Shown here piece after piece: positions 37,798 through 45,012 of a stretch of DNA of 64,000 nt; position 1 is the first letter of the stretch; each line of letters begins with the position of its first letter. The stretch comes from Spiribacter curvatus (GTDB taxonomy: Bacteria > Pseudomonadota > Gammaproteobacteria > Nitrococcales > Nitrococcaceae), in NCBI RefSeq assembly GCF_000485905.1, contig NC_022664.1, positions 1,178,001-1,242,000 of the forward strand, given 5' to 3'. Below the pieces are notes generated by a model that saw nothing but the letters and a program-made list of their open reading frames with translations, was not told where the DNA came from and did no database searches. The translations under genes were made by a program, and so were the position numbers.

Positions 37798-39087
37798 ATG
37801 CTGGAGCGTTTCTTCGACTTGGCCGAGAACGGCACGGATGTCCGTCGCGAGCTGCTTGCCGGCCTGACGACCTTTCTCACCATGGCCTACATTGTTGTGG
37901 TCAACCCGAGCATCCTCTCGGAAACCGGTATGAACTGGGGCGCCGTGTTTGTCGCCACCTGTCTGGCCGCGGCACTCGGCAGCCTGATCATGGGCCTCTA
38001 CGCGAACTATCCCTTCGGCCTGGCCCCGGGCATGGGTCTCAACGCCTATTTCACCTACGGCGTCGTTCTGGGGATGGGCATCGCCTGGCAGGCCGCCCTC
38101 GGTGCGGTTTTCCTGTCGGGCATCCTGTTCTTGATCATCTCTGTGCTACCTATCCGCGAGTGGCTGATCAACGCTATCCCGATGTCACTCAAAATGGCGA
38201 TTTCAGCCGGTATCGGTTTCTTTCTGGCGATTATCGCGCTGCAGAACGCCGCCATCGTTGTCAATAGCGATGCCACGCTGGTGACGCTGGGTGACCTGAC
38301 CGCGATTCCGACGCTGCTGGCCATGCTCGGCTTCGTGATCATGGTGGCATTGAGCTACCGCGAGATCCCGGGCGCGGTACTGATCGGTATTCTTGTCGTG
38401 AGTCTGATCGGCGTGCCACTGGGCGTCGCGGAATTCGATGGTGTGATATCGATGCCGCCGGATCCGAGCCCCACCTTCCTGCAGATGGATATCGCTGGCG
38501 CGCTGGAGCTGGGCCTGGTGTCAGTCGTGCTGGTGTTCCTGTTCGTCGACCTTTTTGACAGCACAGGCACACTCATCGGCCTGTCCCACCGGGCCGGTCT
38601 GCTCGATCGCGATGGTCGGCTTGGGCGACTGCGAAGCGCCCTGGTCGCCGATTCAGGGGCGAGCATCGGTGGCGCAGTGTTCGGCACCTCCACAACAACG
38701 ACTTATATCGAGAGCGCATCCGGCATCAACGCGGGGGGCCGCACCGGTCTGACCGCTGTTGTCATCGCCGTTCTGTTCCTGCTGTCACTCTTCTTCCTGC
38801 CCGTCGTCAGCGCTATCCCCGGTTACGCGACCGCGCCAGCGCTGCTTTTTGTCGCTTGCATGATGGTTCGCGGCCTCGCCGAGTTGGACTGGGATGACAT
38901 CACGGATACGGCACCTGCCGTTGTTACCGCCATTGCAATGCCGCTGACCTATTCCATCGCTGATGGCATGGGCCTTGGATTCATCACTTACGTGTTTGGC
39001 AAGACGCTGGCCGGCAGACCCATGCAGGTCCATCCGGCGGTATGGCTGATTGCCACCCTGTTCGTGCTGCGGTTTGTGTTCATCTAA
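37798..39087 (+). CDS. NCS2-family purine permease (AzgA-like)
   Basis: A 429-residue transporter of the AzgA/PbuG branch (adenine, guanine or hypoxanthine). The ATG at 37798 (MLERFFDLAENGTDVRRE) has GGGAG upstream; a TATAAT lies at 37762-37767. Family hallmarks are AGLTTFLTMAYIVVVNPSIL, NYPFGLAPGMGLNAYFTY, DLFDSTGTLIGLS, and ASIGGAVFGTSTTTTYIESASGINAGGRTGLTAVV. About twelve to fourteen membrane segments are expected. It probably imports purine bases for salvage. It converges with the DsrE gene. Confidence 0.95.
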   Translation: MLERFFDLAENGTDVRRELLAGLTTFLTMAYIVVVNPSILSETGMNWGAVFVATCLAAALGSLIMGLYANYPFGLAPGMGLNAYFTYGVVLGMGIAWQAALGAVFLSGILFLIISVLPIREWLINAIPMSLKMAISAGIGFFLAIIALQNAAIVVNSDATLVTLGDLTAIPTLLAMLGFVIMVALSYREIPGAVLIGILVVSLIGVPLGVAEFDGVISMPPDPSPTFLQMDIAGALELGLVSVVLVFLFVDLFDSTGTLIGLSHRAGLLDRDGRLGRLRSALVADSGASIGGAVFGTSTTTTYIESASGINAGGRTGLTAVVIAVLFLLSLFFLPVVSAIPGYATAPALLFVACMMVRGLAELDWDDITDTAPAVVTAIAMPLTYSIADGMGLGFITYVFGKTLAGRPMQVHPAVWLIATLFVLRFVFI

Positions 39088-39145
39088 AGCCGTCAGGGGG
39101 GCGCATGGCCGAGGGACCCCCGGACCATGGCAGACGGTGCTGTCT

Positions 39146-39484
39146 TTATAGGGTAATGACCTGATCGGGCATATTGCCAGCCAGTGCACCGTAGAGGTCG
39201 GGGAAACAGCCAATGGGTACGCCGGTCATCAAACGATCGGCGATCTCCCGCTCATAGCAGCACTGATCACAGCCCATCAGAAGGATATTCTGCTCCTCGG
39301 CCACTTTGCGCAGACGCTCGCCAATGACATCGCCATCGACCAGCACGTAATTGTTGTCCTCGAAAAAGAACATACCGACCACCTCAACGCCATGACGCTT
39401 TTCCTCAAGCTGCGGCAGTATCATGCGCGCCAGCACGTAGGAAATGTTGTGCCGCTGGGTGGCGAATATATAGGCAACTTTCAT
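39146..39484 (-). CDS. DsrE-family protein, SaoD-like
   Basis: A 112-residue DsrE-fold protein (MKVAYIFATQRHNISYVLARMIL; GMFFFEDNNYVL; ERLRKVAEEQNILLMGCDQCCYERE). Cysteines C72, C75 and C76 form a CxxCC cluster, with C93 in IGCFPDLYGAL; DsrE-fold proteins often carry persulfide or other thiol-bound groups. It resembles the family I know as SaoD, reported with ABC transporters in a proposed selenocysteine-assisted organometal system; that match is from memory and needs a profile search. It is the last gene of a five-gene coupled operon and starts inside the stop codon of the preceding gene (ATGA). Confidence 0.75.
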   Translation of the reverse strand: MKVAYIFATQRHNISYVLARMILPQLEEKRHGVEVVGMFFFEDNNYVLVDGDVIGERLRKVAEEQNILLMGCDQCCYEREIADRLMTGVPIGCFPDLYGALAGNMPDQVITL

Positions 39485-39891
39485 TCAACCTCCTGTTTCT
39501 CGGATGAAATGGTTGTTATCAGGGCGCGGTAGGCCCCAAGCGCGATCGCTGCCCGATCCTGCATCGTTGCGGGAACGCCCCGCACGCACGCGACGAGTTC
39601 GTCGAGAGCCGGCACCGCGGACATACCGGCAACTTCACCCTCCAGCAGGTCAACAACCCCCTGGCAATACGCCACCAGTGTGACGCAGGTGCTGCATTCA
39701 AACCGCAGTGCCTGCATACGGTGGCGACGAACGTCGGCACTGAAACTCGCCTCCAGTCCGCTGGCGGCACGTATCGCCCGGCCTCGCAGGGGCATGGCGG
39801 GGCGCCGCCGCGTTTCCATGCCGCGTTCAAGGCAGTCATGGAACCGCAGGTCACGCGTCGGCGGCCCGACAGGATCACGCGTGGTGATCAC
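39481..39891 (-). CDS. small cysteine-rich protein of unknown function
   Basis: A protein of about 136 residues that I do not recognise. The chosen GTG at 39891 overlaps the permease stop (GTGA), copying the coupling seen elsewhere in the operon; a GTG at 39903 would add four residues. Cysteines are at 20, 66, 69, 76 and 102, including CxxC-x6-C (ECSTCVTLVAYC) in a helical region, which suits metal, persulfide or organometal binding. No signal peptide or membrane segment is evident, so it is cytoplasmic. By position it may hand the imported ligand to the DsrE-like protein; this is inference. Confidence 0.65.
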   Translation of the reverse strand: MITTRDPVGPPTRDLRFHDCLERGMETRRRPAMPLRGRAIRAASGLEASFSADVRRHRMQALRFECSTCVTLVAYCQGVVDLLEGEVAGMSAVPALDELVACVRGVPATMQDRAAIALGAYRALITTISSEKQEVE

Positions 39892-40649
39892 CGGTATTTC
39901 CACCGGAGCAGGTGCCGCTCGAGCATCCCGGCCAGCGTGAACAGGATCATCACGAACACCAGGACGAGGAAGATCAGGCCGAAGGTCAGGGACGCGTTAT
40001 AGGTACTCTGCGCAAAAGCCAGAAGGTAACCAAGGCCTCGGCTCGAGGCCACAAACTCGCCGACAATGGCACCGGTGAAGGCAAAGCCAACCGCGACCTT
40101 GAGATTGCCCATTACCCAGGCAACCACGGAGGGTACGTAGACCTCGCGCAGGAGTACCCATTGACCGCCACCGAGCGTCTTGACCCGCTCGACGAGGCGC
40201 TGATCGACATCGCGAATACCGTTATAAACCGAGAAGAAAGTCAGAACGACCACAAGGATGAACGAAAGCGCCACCTTTGAGGCGAGCCCTATGCCGAGCC
40301 AGATGATGAACAGCGGCGCCAGGATCACCCGCGGGATGGCGTTGAGCATGGCCATCACCGGTTCGAGCAGCTCGGCAACCGGCCGCAACAGCGCCGCAAT
40401 GAACCCGAGCACCGCCCCGCCGACCAGTCCCAGCCCCAGTCCCAGCAGGGCGGCGCTGAAAGTCGCTTCGAGGTGCTTATAGATCTCGCCGTCCGCAAAC
40501 AGATCGCCGACCGCACTGGCAATAGCGGTCGGTGGCGGTCCATAGAAGGGATCGAGCCACCCCATCCAGACCACGAATTCCCACAGGGCAGCAATCAGCG
40601 CGAGTGCAGCCGTCCTTCTTATATAGAGGCCATATTTCTGCCAGATCAC
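39888..40649 (-). CDS. NitT/TauT-type ABC transporter permease
   Basis: A 253-residue BPD-type inner-membrane permease with about six segments, like SsuC/TauC. Signatures are FVVWMGWLDPFYGPPPTAIASAVGDL near the N-terminus, AMLNAIPRVILAPLFIIWLGIG, the EAA loop (ERVKTLGGGQWVLLREVYVPSVVAWVMGNLKVAVGFAFTGAIVGEFVAS) and RGLGYLLAFA. Its start overlaps the stop of the ATPase gene (ATGA). It works with the downstream-encoded ATPase partner and the Tat-exported receptor. The substrate is unknown, since the neighbours do not look like taurine, nitrate or thiamine genes. Confidence 0.92.
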   Translation of the reverse strand: MIWQKYGLYIRRTAALALIAALWEFVVWMGWLDPFYGPPPTAIASAVGDLFADGEIYKHLEATFSAALLGLGLGLVGGAVLGFIAALLRPVAELLEPVMAMLNAIPRVILAPLFIIWLGIGLASKVALSFILVVVLTFFSVYNGIRDVDQRLVERVKTLGGGQWVLLREVYVPSVVAWVMGNLKVAVGFAFTGAIVGEFVASSRGLGYLLAFAQSTYNASLTFGLIFLVLVFVMILFTLAGMLERHLLRWKYR

Positions 40650-41425
40650 TGATTCACTACCTTCAACTCAGGCTCTGTTCGAACCCCGGGCGTACGGACT
40701 TGCGTTGACAGATCGTTCCAGAGCCGCGTGGCAATACTGGCAAACTCGCGATTTTCCTTGACCTTCAATAAGTCTCTCGGTCGTGGCAGATTGACCTCGT
40801 AGCGTCCCTTGATCTGAGCGCGCGGGCCGCTGCCAAGCAGGATCACCCGATCCGATAGCGCGACCGCTTCTTCCAGATCATGGGTGACGAGCAGAACGGT
40901 GAGCTGGTCACGTTCCACCCACCGTAGGAGATCATCGGTCAGGTAATGACGGACAATCGCGTCCAGCGATGCGAATGGCTCGTCCATCAATAGAAAACGC
41001 GGTCGAAGTGCGAGCACCTGAGCAATCGCGACACGCTTACGCTGGCCACCTGATAACTCTCGCGGATAACGGTCCTCTAAGCCCTTCAACCCAACCGATG
41101 CCAGCCACTCGTTCGCCTGTTCAGTGGCGCTGGCTTTCGACGCACCGTGGTTTCGCAGGCCGAGCGCAACATTCTGTCGGGCCGTGCGCCAGGGCAGCAG
41201 CGCATCGTCCTGAAACAGAAAGCCGACTTCGCCCCGGTCAACGGCAAGCTCGACGCGACCTGCAGAGGGTGTCTGCAGGCCCATGACCGCTCTCAGCAGC
41301 GTGCTCTTACCGCATCCGGAGGCACCGATCAGACTGACGAACTCACCGGCGCTCACCGACAGGTCAACGCCCTCGACCACCGGCTCGGCCCCATAACTGA
41401 TTTGGACATCGGAGAGTTCCAGCAT
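40646..41425 (-). CDS. NitT/TauT-type ABC transporter ATP-binding protein
   Basis: A 259-residue ABC ATPase. Walker A GASGCGKST, Q-loop FLFQDDALLPWRTARQNV, signature LSGGQRKRVAIAQVL, Walker B FLLMDEPFASLD, and switch LLVTHDLEEAV place it in the SsuB/TauB/NrtD group. The C-terminal portion (ALSDRVILLGSGPRAQIKGRYEV) is standard. It follows the receptor gene by three bases and overlaps the permease start by four. No paralogous system of this type is in the window. Confidence 0.93.
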   Translation of the reverse strand: MLELSDVQISYGAEPVVEGVDLSVSAGEFVSLIGASGCGKSTLLRAVMGLQTPSAGRVELAVDRGEVGFLFQDDALLPWRTARQNVALGLRNHGASKASATEQANEWLASVGLKGLEDRYPRELSGGQRKRVAIAQVLALRPRFLLMDEPFASLDAIVRHYLTDDLLRWVERDQLTVLLVTHDLEEAVALSDRVILLGSGPRAQIKGRYEVNLPRPRDLLKVKENREFASIATRLWNDLSTQVRTPGVRTEPELKVVNQ

Positions 41426-41428
41426 GGA

Positions 41429-42496
41429 TCAGCCGACCACTTCCGGCGCGACGATACGGTCAAGATCAACATTGCCGCCGCGCCCGCCAGCAGCGCGGTT
41501 AACGTCGATCACACGCTGCATGGCGTCCAGATTCATATCAACCGCGGTCGGATAGAGCGACTCACGATAGCGCTCGAGCGTGTTGGCAAGCCGATCGCGG
41601 TCGCCACCCGTAATGATCTCGGAGGGCAGCGACTCCACAAGCCGCTCCGGGGTCGTCGACTGGACAAACCGAAGCCCCTTGCCGAGCGCTCGGGCAAGGG
41701 CCTGCATCTCGTCATTGCGCTCCTCGAGCTCGCCTCGGCGCGTCGCAACACCCATGAACTCGTAGGCACCACCGAGGTACTCGTTCGCATCGTCGATATC
41801 CATGCCGTTGACCAGCACGCGCGAGCCTCGCTCCTGGAGCAGCGTCAGGGCGGGCTCCTGAACCATGCCGGCATCCAGCTGACCCAAGCGGATGGCGTCA
41901 TAGAGGTTGGTACCCACGGTCGCGAACTCCACCGAGTCCGGATCGACGCCGGCACGCTCGAGCAGGTAGAGCATGAAGGCATGGTCGGCATTGCCAAGTG
42001 CAGAGACACCAATCGTGCGCCCCTCGAGCGCCTCGACGCCCTTGATCTCGTCCGCGAGATCGGGACTCGTTGCCAGTGCGAACAGGGGGAGACGGCCGGT
42101 GGATGCGAAGCGAACGATATCGGCGCCGTTTGAAAACGCATTCAGGGCCGCGTCAAAGGACGTCGCCGCATAATCGACCGCACCGCCGTTGAGCGCCTGC
42201 AGGGCAGCACTTCCGCCGCGCGTATAGACCAGTTCCACGTCCAGCCCCTCTTCGGCAAAGAACCCGGCCGCACGTGTTGCCTCATACGGCACCACGCAGA
42301 GAAGCTGACTGCAGAAGGCGAGTCGAACGCGCTTTTGCTGGCCCCAGACCGGACTGACCAATCCGCCGATCGCTGTCAGGCCGGCGGCACCGGCCGCGCC
42401 GCGAAGGAAATCCCGCCTCGAAACGCCCCGGCTGACGTGCAGGACATCGACTTCCTCGCGCCCAAGCGGGCCAAGATCATTGCAGCAATCGGACAT
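41429..42496 (-). CDS. Tat-exported NitT/TauT-like ABC substrate-binding protein with paired cysteines
   Basis: A 355-residue receptor of the SsuA/THI5 (NMT1) fold. A Tat signal is clear: SRRDFLRG at residues 26-33 then a hydrophobic stretch, cleavage probably near VWGQ. Unusually the pre-signal stretch begins MSDCCNDLG, and the first strand of the mature domain carries C62 and C67 (AFCSQLLCVVPYEA), where relatives normally have no cysteines; this is the ligand-cleft edge in the fold. The segments FFAEEGLDVELVYTRGGSAALQAL and MVQEPALTLL are otherwise typical. Tat export suggests it folds, perhaps with a bound cofactor or metal, before export. GGAGG precedes the ATG. First gene of the operon. 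Confidence 0.88.
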   Translation of the reverse strand: MSDCCNDLGPLGREEVDVLHVSRGVSRRDFLRGAAGAAGLTAIGGLVSPVWGQQKRVRLAFCSQLLCVVPYEATRAAGFFAEEGLDVELVYTRGGSAALQALNGGAVDYAATSFDAALNAFSNGADIVRFASTGRLPLFALATSPDLADEIKGVEALEGRTIGVSALGNADHAFMLYLLERAGVDPDSVEFATVGTNLYDAIRLGQLDAGMVQEPALTLLQERGSRVLVNGMDIDDANEYLGGAYEFMGVATRRGELEERNDEMQALARALGKGLRFVQSTTPERLVESLPSEIITGGDRDRLANTLERYRESLYPTAVDMNLDAMQRVIDVNRAAGGRGGNVDLDRIVAPEVVG

Positions 42497-42727
42497 CGTT
42501 CCTCCAAGGGATCTGTATAGGCCTCATAGGGTACTGAGTACGTTGATGCAGGCAAAGAATAAAACGTTATACCTATATAATATCCAGAAATGCCGCCGAC
42601 CAACGCTTGAGGATCAGAGCCATTGACGGGTGAATCCTCCAGGTGAGCGAATGAAGGGGCTGGATCATTTGGAATTCACTAGACGAAGCGGACACCCGTA
42701 TCCATGTTTCATCAACAAGGAGCTACC

Positions 42728-42808
42728 ATGAAGCGCCTGGCACTCATCGCGACGACACTCGTACTGCTGACCGGCTGCAGTGGGGTGCCGTTAGTCCCCG
42801 GTATATAG
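42728..42808 (+). CDS. 26-residue lipoprotein
   Basis: A very short gene with AAGGAG seven bases before ATG. The product MKRLALIATTLVLLTGCSG followed by VPLVPGI has a complete lipoprotein signal with the lipobox LTGC (Cys at residue 17), so the mature lipopeptide would have about ten residues. Similar tiny lipoproteins ending in PGI occur in other gammaproteobacteria as far as I recall, but their function is unknown. The stop is followed by a short stem (CTGGCTC/GAGCCAG) without a U-tract. Confidence 0.7.
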   Translation: MKRLALIATTLVLLTGCSGVPLVPGI

Positions 42809-42958
42809 CTGGCTCCCTACCCCGAGCCAGCGCATTGAGCGGGGCCTGCAAAGCTGGGGGCCACCCTACGACTGCGGCGCCATCACCCTCGTGCGCTGGC
42901 CCGCGTCGTGCGACTGACAGGTTGGAGCGTGCCCACTTGATAACGGCTACGGAGTCCC

Positions 42959-43486
42959 GTGGACGAAGGCTATAGCACGTTAGCCGGTCAGTTTTTTGGT
43001 CTGGCGTCACTGATCCTCTGCGTCCTGGCATTTTCCAACAAGCAGGACGATCGGCTCTTGCTGCTGCTGATCTCAGCGAACGTGGCCTTCGTCCTACAGT
43101 TCTTGTTTTTTGAGAGCTGGACGGCGGCGGCGTTGTCACTGCTGGTCATTGTGCGCATTGCACTTGCGAGGCGCTTTCCGCGCAGTCTGAAAGCAATGAC
43201 GATGGTTCTGGCAGCAAGCGCCGTCGCTTCGGTGCTCACCTGGCAGAGCTGGGCAGACTTGCCCGCCATGGTCGCGATGGTGCTGGGTACGGTGGGTATG
43301 TTTCTGCTCAGGGGAATCCCGATGCGGGTCTTTCTGGGAATGGCAGCTTTAGCGTGGACGGTCAGTCATGTCCTGGCTGGCTCGGTGGGAGGGACACTGG
43401 CCGAAGTGCTTGTATTCTCGACTAACGCGATCACGATTTATCGCCTCTATCAGGCGACACAGCGCCACCCGGAGGTCACTGATTAG
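42959..43486 (+). CDS. YgjV-family inner membrane protein
   Basis: A 175-residue protein with about six short membrane helices, matching the YgjV (bacterial inner membrane protein) family: GQFFGLASLILCVLAFSNKQDDRL, ALSLLVIVRIALA, GTVGMFLLRGIPMRVFLGMAALAWTVSHVLAGSVGGTLAEVL. Start GTG at 42959 follows GGAG closely. The function is unknown. It ends just before the tRNA-Ser repeat region on the opposite strand. Confidence 0.8.
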   Translation: MDEGYSTLAGQFFGLASLILCVLAFSNKQDDRLLLLLISANVAFVLQFLFFESWTAAALSLLVIVRIALARRFPRSLKAMTMVLAASAVASVLTWQSWADLPAMVAMVLGTVGMFLLRGIPMRVFLGMAALAWTVSHVLAGSVGGTLAEVLVFSTNAITIYRLYQATQRHPEVTD

Positions 43487-43498
43487 CGCCGGCCCGAA

Positions 43499-43533
43499 GC
43501 CCCTGTTCTGTGTCTGGCGGAGAGGGAGGGATT
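43499..43533 (-). repeat. extra copy of a tRNA-Ser 3' end with its flank
   Basis: The 35 bases at 43499-43533 match 43674-43708 exactly (offset 175). They comprise the 3' acceptor and T-stem strand of tRNA-Ser with CCA (43515 onward) and the start of its terminator. The 5' part of a tRNA is absent, so this is not a gene. Copies of the related unit also sit at 32481-32515. Confidence 0.85.
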
Positions 43534-43567
43534 GATTCGGCCCTCCGGGCCTCACCCTTCGGGCGCA

Positions 43568-43708
43568 TCGCTGCGCGACGCGTCCCAATCGCCAGCCGGC
43601 GATTGGTCGAACCCCATCTATCTGGCTCCGGGGGTTCGAACCCCGTCAGTCAGACACAAAAAAGGGGCCTACGGCCCCTGTTCTGTGTCTGGCGGAGAGG
43701 GAGGGATT
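43568..43708 (-). repeat. tRNA-3'-end-derived repeat beside tRNA-Ser, copy B
   Basis: This is homologous to copy A at 32373-32515. In minus-strand order it has the tRNA-Ser 3' end, a terminator hairpin, a T-arm-like GGGGTTCGAACCCC palindrome (about 43630-43643), and the hairpin CCAATCGCC/GGCGATTGG (43584-43605). The stem is one base pair longer than in copy A and still perfectly paired. Confidence 0.75.
43657..43681 (-). terminator. terminator downstream of tRNA-Ser (CGA)
   Basis: On the minus strand AGGGGC-CGTA-GGCCCCT pairs and is followed by T6-7 (plus-strand A-run at 43658-43663). It begins nine bases after the encoded CCA of the tRNA. Confidence 0.85.
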
Positions 43709-43779
43709 CGAACCCCCGGAGCCCTCTCGGACTCACCGCATTTCGAGTGCGGCGCTTTCGACCACTCAGCCACCTCTCC
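43690..43779 (-). tRNA. tRNA-Ser (CGA)
   Basis: A 90-base type II tRNA on the minus strand: acceptor GGAGAGG/CCTCTCC with G and encoded CCA, D-arm GGCTGAGTGGTCGAAAGC, anticodon arm CCGCA-CTCGAAA-TGCGG giving CGA, a long variable arm (TGAGTCCGAGAGGGCTC), and a normal T-arm GGGGGTTCGAATCCCTC. This is the canonical comparison for the odd tRNA-Ser at 32497. Confidence 0.95.
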
Positions 43780-43821
43780 AACATTGCGGATTGTACAACA
43801 TCTGTTGCTTTGGGCGAAAAC

Positions 43822-44016
43822 ATGGCCAATGCCGCATTAGCGGCCATAGCCAGCACCAAGTACATGCTCGTCGGTGCGGGTGGCATCGGTCTGAAGCTGC
43901 AGGGTTCACTCAACACCCTTGCCTGGGGACAGGTGAGCGTCATCCTGGTCCTTATCCTGGTCACGGTTATCGTAAGCGAATGGGTCTCCGCGAAAATGCG
44001 CCACGCGGTGATCTGA
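43822..44016 (+). pseudogene. remnant of a phosphonate ABC permease (PhnE C-terminus)
   Basis: About 64 codons encode a fragment whose LVGAGGIGLKLQGSLNTLAW and LVTVIVSEWVSAKMRHAVI match the end of PhnE-type permeases, including the last membrane helix and the SAKxR tail. The EAA loop and all N-terminal helices are missing, there is no ribosome-binding site, and no phnC or phnD is nearby. It sits 42 bases beyond the 5' end of tRNA-Ser(CGA), suggesting a deletion or exchange next to the tRNA. Confidence 0.65.
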
Positions 44017-44088
44017 CGGGCATGTCCGCCCGACATTCATGCGGACGCGCTATAATTCGCGATTGAGATTGCGCGTAACAGGATACCC

Positions 44089-45012
44089 ATGAATCAAGAC
44101 TCTCCCTCCCCTCAATCGGCCATCCCGCTTGGCTTTAGCGCCTACGAGGCCATTCGCCATCGGCTCCCCAGTTCCAACCGACGCGGCGGCTGCGGCCAGG
44201 CTGTGCATCTCGGCGAGATTGCCGATGGCTTCGATACCGTGCTTGTGGACGCGTTCGGTGTGCTCAACCGAGGGCGGGCCCCAATCCCCGGCGTTCCGGA
44301 GCGCATTCGTGATCTGCAGGCGTCGGGCAAGCGCGTAATGGTGGTGTCCAATGCGGCCGGATTTTCGCATGCGACTCTCATGGCGCGGTATCAAAGCCTC
44401 GGTTATCACTTTGACACGGACGATGTCGTGACCAGTCGTAAAACGCTGGTCCGCCAGCTCGAGGCGGAGCCAGCCCGTCACTGGGGGATAATCGCCGGCC
44501 AGCAGTTCGGGCCCGAAGAGTTTCCGCCCCTTGACTACCGGCTGCTCGGCGACGACATCCGCGACTACGACGCGGTGGATGGCTTCCTGTTTGTTGGCGC
44601 ATCGGAGTGGTCGGCGGCCCGGCAGAGGCACCTGATCAAGAGCCTGACAGCGAATCCGCGTCGACTCCTGGTGGCCAATCCAGACCTTCTGGCGCCTCAG
44701 GAGGGAGGCAACTCCATCGAACCGGGCACCCATGCCCACCAGATCCAGGATGAAACCGGCGTTGAGCCGGCCTTCTACGGCAAACCCTTCGCGAATATCT
44801 TTGAGTTGGCCCTGGAGCGCCTCGGCCCCGATATCGATCGTGACCGCACGCTGATGGTGGGGGATACGCTCCATACTGATGTGTTGGGTGGGCTGACGGC
44901 AGGGATCCAGACCGCGCTGGTGACACGCACCGGTGTGCTTGCCGATATGGACATCAATGCAGCGATTGAGTCATCCGGTATCCGTCCGGACTGGATTCTC
45001 GATCAGGCCTGA
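44089..45012 (+). CDS. HAD-IIA family hydrolase (TIGR01459-like)
   Basis: A 307-residue class IIA HAD phosphatase, related to NagD. The nucleophile motif is present as VLVDAFGVLNRG (DxFG, with Asp first), motif II is VMVVSNAAGFS (Ser), and motif III/IV is TLMVGDTLHTDVLGGLTAGI. The C2 cap lies between. In TIGR01459 proteins the substrate is unknown; pyridoxal or sugar phosphates are hydrolysed by relatives. The first motif reads DAFG where most HADs have DxDG, so the general acid Asp at position +2 is replaced by Phe, a known trait of some IIA members, which lowers confidence in phosphatase activity. The 3' end overlaps the racemase gene by 42 bases. Confidence 0.83.
   Translation: MNQDSPSPQSAIPLGFSAYEAIRHRLPSSNRRGGCGQAVHLGEIADGFDTVLVDAFGVLNRGRAPIPGVPERIRDLQASGKRVMVVSNAAGFSHATLMARYQSLGYHFDTDDVVTSRKTLVRQLEAEPARHWGIIAGQQFGPEEFPPLDYRLLGDDIRDYDAVDGFLFVGASEWSAARQRHLIKSLTANPRRLLVANPDLLAPQEGGNSIEPGTHAHQIQDETGVEPAFYGKPFANIFELALERLGPDIDRDRTLMVGDTLHTDVLGGLTAGIQTALVTRTGVLADMDINAAIESSGIRPDWILDQA

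Noticed and set aside
39088-39145. Terminator between the NCS2 permease and the DsrE-like gene
   Set aside because: G-rich and C-rich segments could pair, but no clean stem with U-tract could be drawn.
42809-42835. Terminator after the micro-lipoprotein gene
   Set aside because: A seven-base stem (CTGGCTC/GAGCCAG) is present but no U-tract follows, so it is not called as a terminator.
32373-43779. Genomic island between the two tRNA-Ser loci
   Set aside because: The repeats resemble attachment sites, but the genes between are mostly housekeeping or transport genes and no integrase, transposase or phage gene is present.
43510-43821. Open frames covering the tRNA-Ser (CGA) region
   Set aside because: They translate tRNA and repeat sequence; only the segment from about 43822 shows protein-family homology.
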